A stretch of DNA of 20,697 bases from Lysobacter_F sp035645555. GTDB lineage: Bacteria > Pseudomonadota > Gammaproteobacteria > Xanthomonadales > Xanthomonadaceae. The stretch lies in the NCBI GenBank assembly GCA_035645555.1, contig DASQMI010000080.1, positions 1 to 20,697 on the forward strand. Direction: 5' to 3'. Under the pieces are notes generated by a model. The model made no database searches, was not told the DNA's origin, and saw only the letters and a list, made by a program, of their open reading frames with translations. Below, in pieces: positions 6,754-14,955 of the stretch (within the stretch, counting starts at the first letter, position 1; every line of letters begins with the position of its first letter). The position numbers and the translations under genes were made by a program.

Positions 6754-7899
6754 TCAGCGGGTCCGGCAGTACCGGCCGTGCTGGACCGCGACACGGCCGT
6801 CGAGCTCCATGAGAAGCAGCATGGAGGACAGTACCGCAGGCGTCAATCCGGTGCGCGCGACCAGGGTGTCCATATCGGTTGGGTCGTGACCGAGCGCCTG
6901 CCACAACAGCTGGTAGTCCGGGTCGGGCTCGCCGGCCGCGTCGCGTGCCTCCGGCAGCGTGGCTGGGGAGATGGGGACGGCGAGGCGGTCGCGCAAGTCG
7001 GCGGCGAGTTCGTTCGCCAGCGGCGCGAGCGCGGCGATCACTTCGCTGGCGCTTTCCACCAGCGCGGCGCCTTCGCGGATCAGCCGGTGGCAGCCGCGCG
7101 CCAGCGGATTGTGGATCGAGCCGGGCACCGCGAACACGTCGCGGCCGGCTTCGCCGGCCTGGCGCGCGGTGATCAGCGCGCCGGAACGCTCGGCCGCCTC
7201 GATCACCAGCGTGCCGAGGCTCAGCCCGGCGAGGATGCGGTTGCGCGTGGGAAAATGCTCGCGCCGTGCCGGCGTGCCCGGCGGGTGTTCGCTCACCACC
7301 GCCCCGGCCGGTGCGGCGCTGTCGTCGCCGGCGATGCGCGCCATCAGCGCGGCGTTGGCGCGCGGGTAGGGCACGTCCGGTCCGGTGCCGAGCACCGCGA
7401 CGGTGAGGCCGTGCGCGGCGAGCGCCGCCTCGTGCGCGGCGGTGTCGATACCGGCGGCCAGCCCGCTGGCCACGCACAGCCCGCTCGCCGCCAGCGCATG
7501 TGCGAACGCAGACGCGTTGTCGCGGCCGCCGGCAGTCGGCGAACGGCTGCCGACCACGGCGACGGCCGGATGCCACAGCGCGGCCGGATCGCCGGCCACG
7601 AACAGCGCCAGCGGCGGGTGCGGCGCACGGCGCAGCAGCGGCGGGTAATCCGGGTCGTGCCAGCCGAGCACGTGGTGGTGCGGTGCCTCCAGCCAGTGCA
7701 GCGCACGGTCGGGTGGCGCGGCGGCGCGCAGCGCCGCAAGCTGGTCGGCATCGAGCCCGGCCTGGCGCCATACGCCCGCCCCGGCCTCCAGCGCCGCGGC
7801 CGCGCCGCCGTGGGCCTCGAGCAACGCGCGCCGTGGCGCGGCCGGGCCGCCGGCGGCGATCAGACGCAGCAGCGCCTCGGTGTCGGCGGTGTGAGGCAT
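6754..7899 (-). CDS. dprA: DNA-processing protein DprA (Smf)
   Basis: DprA binds incoming single-stranded DNA in the cytoplasm and loads RecA during natural transformation. The 381-residue protein has an N-terminal SAM-like helical region (about 1-65). The Rossmann-like core follows with AVVGSRSPTAGG (114-125), SGLAAGIDTAAH (145-156), a GTGPD loop (171-175), FPTRNRILAGLS (216-227) and SGALITARQA (239-248). The C-terminal winged-helix domain (about 318-381) includes TDMDTLVARTGL. Length and motif order are normal, with no sign of damage. The start ATG at 7899 has only a weak ribosome-binding site. It lies 75 bp after the LysM gene, with a strong hairpin between, and 61 bp before smg. Confidence 0.96.
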   Translation of the reverse strand: MPHTADTEALLRLIAAGGPAAPRRALLEAHGGAAAALEAGAGVWRQAGLDADQLAALRAAAPPDRALHWLEAPHHHVLGWHDPDYPPLLRRAPHPPLALFVAGDPAALWHPAVAVVGSRSPTAGGRDNASAFAHALAASGLCVASGLAAGIDTAAHEAALAAHGLTVAVLGTGPDVPYPRANAALMARIAGDDSAAPAGAVVSEHPPGTPARREHFPTRNRILAGLSLGTLVIEAAERSGALITARQAGEAGRDVFAVPGSIHNPLARGCHRLIREGAALVESASEVIAALAPLANELAADLRDRLAVPISPATLPEARDAAGEPDPDYQLLWQALGHDPTDMDTLVARTGLTPAVLSSMLLLMELDGRVAVQHGRYCRTR

Positions 7900-7922
7900 C
7901 GGCGCAGGCTAGCCCGGAAACG

Positions 7923-7948
7923 GCGACGGCGCCCTCGGGCGCCGTCGC
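7923..7948 (-). terminator. Terminator-like hairpin after the LysM gene
   Basis: A perfect 11-bp inverted repeat (7923-7933 with 7938-7948) with the 4-base loop CTCG lies 26 bases after the LysM stop codon and 24 bases before dprA. Only three T follow on the minus strand, so termination is probably partial, letting some transcription read into dprA. Confidence 0.55.
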
Positions 7949-7974
7949 GGAGCGGAATCGGAAGACTCCGAGCG

Positions 7975-9129
7975 TCAGTACGGCGCGTCGGGGTGCTTCA
8001 GCTCGTAGCCGACTCGGGTCGGGCGCACGCCCTGCATCACCAGCGCGTAGCTGACCTTCTCGAACGTGCGGAACACCATCACGTGGCCGGCGTACTCGTC
8101 GGGCAGGCGCACCTTGTCGCCGCGTCCGACCAGCGTGGCGTCACGGTCGGGGCCGATCTTGACCCGATCGGCCTCGGTGCTGCCGACCCGCCAGGTCGAG
8201 AACACGGTGCCGTTGTCGACGCCGTCGCGGGCGCCGACCGACAGCGCCACCACGTCGCGCGGGCCGCCGCTGGTCAGCATGTCGGCCACCGCGATCACCT
8301 GCGCGCGGCCGTATTCGAGTGACTGCGCCGGCGCATGCGGCACGAACTGCAGGTCGTACGGCTGCGCCTCCACCGGGATCAGCCGGTCGCCGACGCGCAC
8401 CTCGCGGCCGGCCGCGCCGTCCAGCGCGAGGGTGGTGGTTTCCACGCCGTCGCCGGGCATGCGCTCGATGGTGCCGGTCGTCAGCTGCATCAGCTCGAAA
8501 CCAAGCAGCTCGGAGCCGTTGTCGTTGAGCAGCGCGGTCGTCCAGAACGCATCGAAGTCGATGGTGCGGCGGCCGCGGTAGTCCAAGTCGTCGCGGCGCA
8601 TGATGTCGCAGCAGTCGCTGCGGTCGATGCGGGTGTAGCGCAGGGTGGGACGCACGATCGCGTAGCGCTGGCCGGGCTGCGCGCCCTCCAGGCCCCTGAC
8701 GTAGGCGCGCTGGCCCTGGGCGCCGCGCAGGCGGTCCTCCTCCAGGGCGACCACGTAGGGCAGCGAGTCGACCTCGTCGACCACGCGCAGGTTCTTCAGG
8801 AACGGTTCGACCTGGGCGAGCGGGATCGCGTTGATCGGCGCCTCCTGGCGCGGGCCGGGCGTGACCGCGCCGGTGACCCGGTTCAGGTACGCCAGCGAGA
8901 TCACGTCGCCGGGATAGATCAGGTGCGGGTTCTTGATCTGCGGGTTGGCCTGCCAGATCTCCGGCCACAGCCACGGGCGCTTCAGGAAGCGGCCGGCGAT
9001 GTCCCACAGGGTGTCCCCCTTCCTGACCACGTAGGTGTCGGGGTGGCCTTCGCGCATCTCGGCGGCGAGGCCGTACGTGGCAACGGTGAGCAGCGCGGCG
9101 GCCAGCGCCACGCGGATGGGCTTGAACAT
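7975..9129 (-). CDS. LysM domain envelope protein
   Basis: A 384-residue exported protein. Residues 1-22 are a signal peptide (ending YGLAA). A LysM domain follows at 32-80: TYVVRKGDTLWDIAGRFL, then WPEIWQANPQIKNPHLI and YPGDVISL. LysM binds peptidoglycan. The remaining 300 residues are soluble and beta-rich, without a catalytic motif; no Cys-His-Asp, HxH or lysozyme-type signature is seen. Proteins of this shape beside dprA are known in Xanthomonadales and relatives; the role is unknown. Start: ATG with AGGG about nine bases upstream. It is divergent from def across a 136-bp promoter region and begins the long minus-strand block. Confidence 0.9.
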   Translation of the reverse strand: MFKPIRVALAAALLTVATYGLAAEMREGHPDTYVVRKGDTLWDIAGRFLKRPWLWPEIWQANPQIKNPHLIYPGDVISLAYLNRVTGAVTPGPRQEAPINAIPLAQVEPFLKNLRVVDEVDSLPYVVALEEDRLRGAQGQRAYVRGLEGAQPGQRYAIVRPTLRYTRIDRSDCCDIMRRDDLDYRGRRTIDFDAFWTTALLNDNGSELLGFELMQLTTGTIERMPGDGVETTTLALDGAAGREVRVGDRLIPVEAQPYDLQFVPHAPAQSLEYGRAQVIAVADMLTSGGPRDVVALSVGARDGVDNGTVFSTWRVGSTEADRVKIGPDRDATLVGRGDKVRLPDEYAGHVMVFRTFEKVSYALVMQGVRPTRVGYELKHPDAPY

Positions 9130-9163
9130 GTCGGAACCCTGTCTTCCCCTCCCAGGTGGGATG

Positions 9164-9194
9164 ACTATAGCCCAGAAAAACCACGCACTTGCAA
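9164..9194 (-). promoter_or_regulatory. Candidate promoter of the LysM gene
   Basis: On the minus strand TTGCAA (9194-9189) and TATAGT (9169-9164) are 19 bases apart. The -10 matches five of six consensus bases. It lies about 35 bases before the start codon, which leaves room for the GGGAGGGGAAG purine-rich leader. The spacer is longer than the ideal 17. Confidence 0.45.
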
Positions 9195-9205
9195 GGTTTA
9201 GCGCC

Positions 9206-9211
9206 TACAAT
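9206..9211 (+). promoter_or_regulatory. Candidate -10 box for def-fmt-rsmB
   Basis: TACAAT matches five of six consensus -10 bases, 55 bp before the def start, in the divergent region. No good -35 lies 16-18 bases upstream, so the assignment is tentative. Confidence 0.3.
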
Positions 9212-9265
9212 TCAAGCCCTGCTTGCAGTTGTGACAAGCGCCCCCTTTCCTCCGCATCCCCCGTC

Positions 9266-9781
9266 ATGGCCCGGCTGACCATCCTCGAATTCCCCGATCC
9301 GCGCCTGCGCACGGTCGCCCGCCCGGTCGATCCAGCGCGCGTGGCCAGCCCCGAGTTCCAGGCGCTGGTGGATGCCATGTTCGAGACCATGTACGAGGCG
9401 CCGGGCATCGGCTTGGCGGCGAGCCAGGTCGACGTCCATGAGCGTTTCATGGTGATCGACGTCAGCGAGGACCGCAGCCAGCCGCTGGTGTTCGTCAATC
9501 CTGAGATCGTCGACCGCGACGGCGAGCAGGTCTACCAGGAAGGCTGCCTGTCGGTGCCCGGCATCTTCGCCGACGTCACCCGCGCCAACCGGATCACCGT
9601 GCGCGCGCTCGACCGCAACGGCCAGCCGTTCGAGATGCAGGCCGACGGCGTGCTGGCGGTGTGCATCCAGCACGAGATGGACCACCTGCAGGGCAAGCTG
9701 TTCGTCGACTACCTGTCGCCGCTGAAGCGCGACATGGTGCGCAGGAAGCTCGAGAAGCAGCGCCGGCACGCATCCGGCTGA
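9266..9781 (+). CDS. def: Peptide deformylase
   Basis: Removes the formyl group from the N-terminal Met of new proteins. The 171-residue protein has all three family motifs: GIGLAASQ (47-54), EGCLSVP (92-98, metal ligand Cys94) and HEMDH (136-140, metal ligands His136 and His140 with catalytic Glu137). Length is normal. The open frame extends upstream to 9035, but that part lies inside the LysM gene on the other strand, and the family starts at MARLTILEFPD. No clear Shine-Dalgarno site precedes this ATG; the leader there is pyrimidine-rich. It is first in the def-fmt-rsmB operon, with 12 bases to fmt. Confidence 0.97.
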   Translation: MARLTILEFPDPRLRTVARPVDPARVASPEFQALVDAMFETMYEAPGIGLAASQVDVHERFMVIDVSEDRSQPLVFVNPEIVDRDGEQVYQEGCLSVPGIFADVTRANRITVRALDRNGQPFEMQADGVLAVCIQHEMDHLQGKLFVDYLSPLKRDMVRRKLEKQRRHASG

Positions 9782-9787
9782 GCGGAG
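9782..9787 (+). promoter_or_regulatory. Ribosome-binding site that sets the fmt start
   Basis: GCGGAG lies six bases before the ATG at 9794. A TTG at 9788 is in frame but touches this site, so it cannot be the start. Confidence 0.6.
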
Positions 9788-9793
9788 TTGCCG

Positions 9794-10726
9794 ATGGCGC
9801 TGAAGATCGTTTTCGCCGGCACGCCGGAGTTCGCGGTGCCCGCGTTGCGCGCCGCGGCGAAGTACGGCGAGGTGGTGGCCGTGTACACCCAGCCGGATCG
9901 TCCCGCCGGACGCGGGCGCGCGCTGACGCCATCGCCGGTGAAGCGCGAGGCGCTCGCGCGCGGCATCGAGGTGCGCCAGCCGGAGAACTTCAGGCAGGCC
10001 GACACCCGCGACGCGCTGCGCGCGCTGCAGCCCGACCTGATGGTGGTGGTCGCCTACGGGCTGATCCTGCCGCAGTCCGTGCTCGACATTCCCGCCAACG
10101 GCTGCTGGAACGTGCATGCCTCGCTGCTGCCGCGCTGGCGCGGCGCCGCGCCGATCCAACGCGCGATCGAAGCCGGCGACAGCGAGACCGGCGTGTGCCT
10201 GATGCGGATGGAGAAGGGGCTCGACACCGGCCCGGTGCTGCTGTCGCAGCGGACGCCGATCGGGCCCGAGGACACCGGCGGGCAGCTGCACGACCGCCTG
10301 GCCGAACTCGGCGCGCAGGTGCTCGCCGACGGCCTCGGCCTGCTGCGTGCGGGCATCCGTCCGGTCCCCCAGCCGCAGCCGAGCGAGGGCGTGACCTACG
10401 CGCACAAGCTGGAGAAGCACGAGGCACGGCTGGACTGGACGCAGCCGGCGCGCGTGCTGGCGAACAAGGTGCGCGCGTTCAACCCGTGGCCGGTGGCCGA
10501 AGCCGAACTCGCCGGCGAGCGCGTGCGCATCCATGGCGCGATCGCGCTCGATCGCGTGGTGGAGGCCGAGCCCGGGCGCGTCGTCGGCGCCGGCCGCGAC
10601 GGCATCGACGTCGCCTGCGGCGAGGGCGTGCTGCGCCTGCGCGTGCTGCAGCGCGAGGGCGGCAAGGCGATCACCGCCGCCGACTACCTCAACGGCCGGC
10701 CGCAGCTCGCGGCGCAACCGACGTGA
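9794..10726 (+). CDS. fmt: Methionyl-tRNA formyltransferase
   Basis: Transfers a formyl group from 10-formyl-THF to Met-tRNAfMet for initiation of translation. The 310-residue protein begins LKIVFAGTPEFAVPAL, the usual start of Fmt. The formyltransferase core has Asn106 and His108 in GCWNVHASLLPRWRGAAP and Asp144 in KGLDTGPVLL, the catalytic triad of the family. The C-terminal OB-like tRNA-binding domain runs from about residue 208 (YAHKLEKHEARLDW, then VRAFNPWPVA). Length is normal. It follows def by 12 bases, and its stop overlaps the rsmB start (GTGA), so it is the middle gene of a conserved operon that prepares and removes the formyl-Met signal. Confidence 0.98.
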   Translation: MALKIVFAGTPEFAVPALRAAAKYGEVVAVYTQPDRPAGRGRALTPSPVKREALARGIEVRQPENFRQADTRDALRALQPDLMVVVAYGLILPQSVLDIPANGCWNVHASLLPRWRGAAPIQRAIEAGDSETGVCLMRMEKGLDTGPVLLSQRTPIGPEDTGGQLHDRLAELGAQVLADGLGLLRAGIRPVPQPQPSEGVTYAHKLEKHEARLDWTQPARVLANKVRAFNPWPVAEAELAGERVRIHGAIALDRVVEAEPGRVVGAGRDGIDVACGEGVLRLRVLQREGGKAITAADYLNGRPQLAAQPT

Positions 10727-12036
10727 GCGCCGACGGGCGCATCGCGCCCGGTGCCGCGCCGCGCGTGACCGCCGCGTGCGTGCTCGACGCGGTGCTGCAT
10801 CGCGGTCGCTCGCTGAAGGCGGAACTCGCCGTGGCGCTGCCCGCGCTACGCGACCCGCGCGACCGCGCGCTGGCCGAGGCGATCGCGCTGGCGGTGCTAC
10901 GGCGCCCGGTGCGCTACGCCGCCGCGCTGGAGCGCTGGATGGCCAAGCCGCTGCCGCGCCGCGACAGCGAGCTGCGCGCGCTGCTGCTGGCCGGCTTCGC
11001 CCAGCTCGACGCGCTGCGCCTGCCTGCTTATGCCGCGGTCGATGCCACCGTCGGCGCCGCGCGCGCGCTCGGCCGCGCCCACCAGGCCGGGCTGGTCAAC
11101 GCGCTGCTGCGCCGCGCGCAACGCGAGGGTCTGCCCGACGTCGCGGCCGATGCGCATTGGCCGGACTGGCTGCGCACGCGCCTGCAGCGCGACTGGCCGC
11201 AGGAGTACCCGCGCATCGTCGAGGCGAGCGCGCAGCAACCGCCGCAGTGGCTGCGGGTGAACCGCAGGCGTGCCAAGCCGCAGGACTATGCCGCGTGTCT
11301 GGCCGAAGCCGGCATCGTCGCGCACGCCGACCCGTCGCGCGCGGACGCGTTGCGGCTGGACGAGGCGGTTCCGATCGCGCTGCTGCCCGGTTTCGGCGAT
11401 GGCGACGTGTCGGTGCAGGACGCCTCGGCGCAGCAGTGCGCGGACGCGCTGTCACCGCCGCCGGGCGCACGCGTGCTCGACGCCTGCGCGGCGCCGGGCG
11501 GCAAGGCGGCGCACCTGCTCGAGCGCGATCCGACGTTGCGGCTGACCGCGCTCGACCTCGACCCTGCGCGCGTGGCGCGGGTGCGCGAGACGCTGCAGCG
11601 GCTGGAACTGGGCGAACACGCGCGCCTGCTCGCCGCCGACGCCACCACGCTGGACTGGTGGGACGGCGTGGCGTTCGATGCGGTGCTGATCGACGCGCCG
11701 TGTTCGGCGACCGGCATCGTGCGTCGCCAGCCGGACGTGCTGCGCCATCGCCGTGCGTCCGACCTCGATGCGTTGCAGGCCACCCAGGCGCGGCTGCTCG
11801 ACACGCTGTGGCGCACGCTCGCGCCCGGCGGGGTGCTGCTGTACGCCACGTGCTCGATCCTGGCCGAGGAGAACGCCGCGCAGATCGACGCGTTCCTCGC
11901 GCGCACGCCGGATGCCGTGGCCGAGCCGCTGGAGGAACGCTACGGCCGCGCCAGCGGCGCGGGCCGCCAGCGCCTGCCCGGCGAAGACGATGCCGACGGC
12001 TTCTTCTACGCCAAGCTGCGGAAGAAGCGGGATTAG
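10723..12036 (+). CDS. rsmB: 16S rRNA (cytosine-967-C5)-methyltransferase
   Basis: Methylates C967 of 16S rRNA using SAM. The 437-residue protein has an N-terminal NusB-like RNA-binding domain (about 12-140, with LAGFAQLDALRLPAYAAVD) and a C-terminal Rossmann methyltransferase. SAM motif I is VLDACAAPGGK (251-261). The two catalytic cysteines of m5C RNA methyltransferases are Cys327 in DAPCSATG and Cys377 in YATCS. The C-terminus DADGFFYAKLRKK is typical of the family. Start: GTG at 10723, overlapping the fmt stop as GTGA; the open frame goes much further upstream, but only as a shadow of fmt. RsmB is normally about 430 residues, so the length agrees. Confidence 0.97.
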   Translation: MSADGRIAPGAAPRVTAACVLDAVLHRGRSLKAELAVALPALRDPRDRALAEAIALAVLRRPVRYAAALERWMAKPLPRRDSELRALLLAGFAQLDALRLPAYAAVDATVGAARALGRAHQAGLVNALLRRAQREGLPDVAADAHWPDWLRTRLQRDWPQEYPRIVEASAQQPPQWLRVNRRRAKPQDYAACLAEAGIVAHADPSRADALRLDEAVPIALLPGFGDGDVSVQDASAQQCADALSPPPGARVLDACAAPGGKAAHLLERDPTLRLTALDLDPARVARVRETLQRLELGEHARLLAADATTLDWWDGVAFDAVLIDAPCSATGIVRRQPDVLRHRRASDLDALQATQARLLDTLWRTLAPGGVLLYATCSILAEENAAQIDAFLARTPDAVAEPLEERYGRASGAGRQRLPGEDDADGFFYAKLRKKRD

Positions 12037-12090
12037 CGCTCGCTTCGGGTGGTGGCGCGGCGCGTGCCGCGCATCCGCGCCCCGCGCCCC

Positions 12091-12096
12091 GATAAT
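12091..12096 (+). promoter_or_regulatory. Possible -10 box (GATAAT) before the ArnT-like gene
   Basis: GATAAT matches five of six -10 bases and lies 27 bases before the ATG. No recognisable -35 is found in the GC-rich stretch upstream. GGAG at 12112-12115 is the ribosome-binding site. Confidence 0.3.
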
Positions 12097-12123
12097 GCAC
12101 GCACCCGTCGTGGAGCCACTCCG

Positions 12124-13836
12124 ATGCTGAAGACCCGCGCCTCGCGCGAAAGCTGGCTGTTCTGGATCGTCGCCGTGCTGGTGATCGGCGCAGGGTTGGG
12201 TCTGCGCGATCCGTGGCCCGCCGACGAGCCGCGCTTCGCGCTGGTGGCCAAGCAGATGGTCGAAAGCGGCGAGTGGCTGTTCCCGCACCGCGGCACCGAG
12301 CTGTATTCCGACAAGCCGCCGCTGTTCATGTGGACGCAGGCGGTGGCGTACATGCTGTTCGGCCACTGGCGGGTCGCGTTCCTGCTGCCGTCGCTGCTCG
12401 CCGCGCTCGGCACGCTGTGGTGCGTGGTCGATCTCGGGCGCCGGCTGTGGACGCGGCGGGTGGGGCTGTACGCCGGCTGGGCGCTGCTGCTCACGCTGCA
12501 CTTCACCTACCAGGCGAAGAAGGCGCAGATCGATCCGTCGGTGGTGTTCTGGATCACGTTCGCCAACTACGCGCTGCTGCGGCATCTGCTGCAGGGGCCG
12601 CGCTGGGGCTGGTGGTGGCTGGGCTGGTTCGCCGCCGGCATCGGCACGATCACCAAGGGCGTGGGCGCGCTGGCGTTGCTGATGATCGTCCCCGCCGTGG
12701 CCGCGTCGATCGCCCGCTGGCCCCGTGTGCGATTGCATGCGCGCGACTGGCGCTTCTGGGTGGCGCCGCTCGCATTCGTCGCGGCGGTGTCATTGTGGCT
12801 GCTGCCGATGGTCACTACGGCGCTTGCGCAGTCCGATCCGGCGTATCGCGCGTACATGGACGACATCCTGTTCCGCCAGACCGCCGGTCGCTATGCGAAG
12901 TCGTGGGACCACCACAACCCGCCCTGGTACCACCTGGGTGTGATGCTGACGATGTGGCTGCCGCCGATGCTGGCGCTGCCGTGGGCGCTGCCGGCGTGGT
13001 GGCGGCGGTTGAAGCGGCGCGACGGACGCTTCCTGCTGCCGATCGCGTGGTGGACGCTGATCGTGGTGTTCTTCTCCATTCCCGATGGCAAACGCGACGT
13101 CTATATCCTGCCGGCGCTGCCGATGGCGTGCCTGGCGCTCGCGCCGCTGCTGCCGGGTCTGGTGCGCAGGCGTGCGGTGCGCGCGCTGCTGGTGGCGTTC
13201 GTCGCCGCGCTCGCGCTGGCTGCGCTCGCGGTCGGCGCGGCGGTGCTGGCCGGACATGCCGACCTGCAGGCCAAGCTGATCGGACAGCGTGGCCTCAGCA
13301 TCGGCGAGTTGCGCGCGCTCGGCGCGTTCCTGCTCGCGATCGCGGCGTGGATGGGCGGCGCGCTGCTGTGGTTCGGCGTGCGTCGCGCGCCGCAGGCGGC
13401 GGCGTGGGCGCTGGCCGGGCTGTGGGTGCTGTTCGGGCTGGTCGGCTATCCGCTGCTCAACCGCTCGACGTCGGCGGCGGACGTAATGACGCGCGCCGGT
13501 CGGCTCATCGGCCCGCACGCCGAACTCGGACTAGTCGCGTGGAAGGAGCAGAACCTGCTGATGGCCGACCGTCCGGCAACGACGTTCGGTTTCGTGCGGC
13601 CGTGGACGGAACAGCTGCAGCGGGCCATGCGCTGGCAGGCGCAGGCGCCGCAGCGGCGCTGGCTGCTGGTGCAGGAAGCGGCGCTGTCGCAGTGCGTGGA
13701 CCGATCGCGCGCGGTCCTGGCAGGCACGTCGAACCGCCGGCGCTGGTGGCTGGTGCCGGCGCATGCGGCCGACCCCGACTGCGTGCCGCAGGGCGTGAAT
13801 ACCCAGAACGAGGCGGATCGGCAGGACGACGACTAG
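12124..13836 (+). CDS. ArnT/PMT-like membrane glycosyltransferase (GT83 type)
   Basis: A 570-residue polytopic membrane protein. The first periplasmic loop has ADEPRFALVAKQM (33-45), with Asp34 and Glu35 at the place of the acidic residues of GT-C enzymes, and YSDKPPLFMWTQ (61-72), both typical of the ArnT/PMT family. Around ten to twelve hydrophobic segments follow, then a soluble periplasmic C-terminal part from about residue 455. Relatives move a sugar from an undecaprenyl-phosphate donor to lipid A or another envelope acceptor. The substrate cannot be read from the sequence; the usual arn operon genes are absent here, so L-Ara4N is not implied. Start: ATG with GGAG eight bases upstream, 87 bp after rsmB. 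It meets the next gene end to end with no spacer. Confidence 0.88.
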   Translation: MLKTRASRESWLFWIVAVLVIGAGLGLRDPWPADEPRFALVAKQMVESGEWLFPHRGTELYSDKPPLFMWTQAVAYMLFGHWRVAFLLPSLLAALGTLWCVVDLGRRLWTRRVGLYAGWALLLTLHFTYQAKKAQIDPSVVFWITFANYALLRHLLQGPRWGWWWLGWFAAGIGTITKGVGALALLMIVPAVAASIARWPRVRLHARDWRFWVAPLAFVAAVSLWLLPMVTTALAQSDPAYRAYMDDILFRQTAGRYAKSWDHHNPPWYHLGVMLTMWLPPMLALPWALPAWWRRLKRRDGRFLLPIAWWTLIVVFFSIPDGKRDVYILPALPMACLALAPLLPGLVRRRAVRALLVAFVAALALAALAVGAAVLAGHADLQAKLIGQRGLSIGELRALGAFLLAIAAWMGGALLWFGVRRAPQAAAWALAGLWVLFGLVGYPLLNRSTSAADVMTRAGRLIGPHAELGLVAWKEQNLLMADRPATTFGFVRPWTEQLQRAMRWQAQAPQRRWLLVQEAALSQCVDRSRAVLAGTSNRRRWWLVPAHAADPDCVPQGVNTQNEADRQDDD

Positions 13837-13840
13837 CTAG
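13833..13840. other. Palindrome joining two convergent stop codons
   Basis: CTAGCTAG holds the TAG of the ArnT-like gene (13834-13836) and, on the other strand, the TAG of the GT4 gene (13839-13837). The genes abut with no intergenic base and no room for a terminator outside coding sequence. Confidence 0.8.
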
Positions 13841-14955
13841 CGGCCGAGCGCGCGCACGTACGCCGCCTCGGTGTCGGCGACGAAGCGTTCGACGCCGAAC
13901 TCGGCGACCGCCCGCTCGCGCGCTGCGGCGCCCATCGCCGGCAGCCGCGCGCGCTGCGCGAGCAGACCGCGCACCGCGGCGGCGATCGCCGCGCGGTCCC
14001 GCGCCGACACGATCCAGCCGTCGACGCCGGCGCGCACGTTCTCCGGCAGCCCGGCGTAGTCGGACACCAGCACCGGCTTGCCCATCGCCATCATCTCGCG
14101 GCAGGCGAACGAGATCGTCTCCACGCCCCACGACAGCACGAAGCCGGCGTCGAACGCGGCGACCAGCGGGCGCACGTCGTCGAGCAGCCCGGCGAAGCGG
14201 ACCTGCCCGCTCAGCCCGAGGCGCGCCACCCGGCGCAGCGCGGCCGGCTCCGGCGGCCGGCCGGCCAGCAGCACGCGCACCGCCGCGCGCTCGTGCGGAT
14301 CGAGCAGGGCGAGCGCCTCGACGAGGTCGAGCCAGCCCTTATATGCGGCCGTGCCGGCGATGCTGCCGAGCACCAGCGCCTCGTCGTCGAAGCCCCACTG
14401 TCGCCGCGCCTTCGCGGCTTGCGCCGGTGGCCACGGCGCGAAGTGGGCGGTGTCGATGCCGTTGGCGATCGCCTCGATCCGGCAGCTGCGGTAGGGCGTG
14501 GCGGCCAGCTCCGCCCGCGTGTGCTCGCTGACCGCGATCACCAGGTCGGTGCGGCGCGTGCGCAGGCGGTGACCGAGACTCGTCGCCGGCTTGGAGTTGT
14601 GTTTCGTCCACACCAGCGCCGGGCGCGGCGTCAGGCCGCGCGCGGCGAGCGCCACCAGACGGTGGTCGGCGCTGCCGTTGGCGTGCACGAGTTCGATCCC
14701 GTGCTCCGCGATCACCGTCCGCAGGCGCCGCAGCGCAGGCCATAACCGCCACATCGCTGCGACGCCTTTCGGATAACGCTGTGCGTGCACGCGCACGCCA
14801 GCGATCGCGGCCGCCTCGCGATGCGCGCGACTGCCCTCCGGCACGGCCAGATGCACGGCGTGCCCGCGCGCCCGAAGCCCGCGCGCGAGCGTGAGCAGGT
14901 AAGTGGTATGGCCGCCGCCGTCGCGGTGGTGGAAGTTGGTCAGCAGAATCTGCAC
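13837..14955 (-). CDS. Glycosyltransferase family 4 (GT-B fold)
   Basis: A 372-residue cytoplasmic or membrane-associated glycosyltransferase. The N-terminal Rossmann domain opens MQILLTNFHHRDGGGHTTYL, with the Gly-rich acceptor-side loop at 13-16. The hinge and donor domain includes IANGIDTAHFAP (163-174), SIAGTAAYKGWLDL and the E-x7-E motif at Glu279/Glu287 in ETISFACREMMAMGKPVLVSD; the last is the nucleotide-sugar site of GT4 enzymes. The closest known roles are LPS core or O-chain glycosyltransfer; the sugar is unknown. The start codon is GTG at 14955, with only a weak ribosome-binding site; no in-frame ATG lies nearby. It is the first gene leftward from a 308-bp divergent region shared with the ligase-like gene. 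Confidence 0.9.
   Translation of the reverse strand: MQILLTNFHHRDGGGHTTYLLTLARGLRARGHAVHLAVPEGSRAHREAAAIAGVRVHAQRYPKGVAAMWRLWPALRRLRTVIAEHGIELVHANGSADHRLVALAARGLTPRPALVWTKHNSKPATSLGHRLRTRRTDLVIAVSEHTRAELAATPYRSCRIEAIANGIDTAHFAPWPPAQAAKARRQWGFDDEALVLGSIAGTAAYKGWLDLVEALALLDPHERAAVRVLLAGRPPEPAALRRVARLGLSGQVRFAGLLDDVRPLVAAFDAGFVLSWGVETISFACREMMAMGKPVLVSDYAGLPENVRAGVDGWIVSARDRAAIAAAVRGLLAQRARLPAMGAAARERAVAEFGVERFVADTEAAYVRALGR

Noticed and set aside
9788..9790. TTG as the fmt start
   Set aside because: It touches the Shine-Dalgarno GCGGAG; the ATG two codons later has proper spacing and matches the family start.
9212..10717. A 501-codon minus-strand open frame opposite def and fmt, and a similar one at 19242-20690
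   Set aside because: Both are antisense shadows of well-supported genes, rich in His/Arg/Leu without any fold or start signal.
10533..12095. A 520-codon plus-strand frame overlapping fmt and rsmB
   Set aside because: Its text is Arg/Ala-rich and lacks motifs, while the competing frame has complete RsmB motifs.
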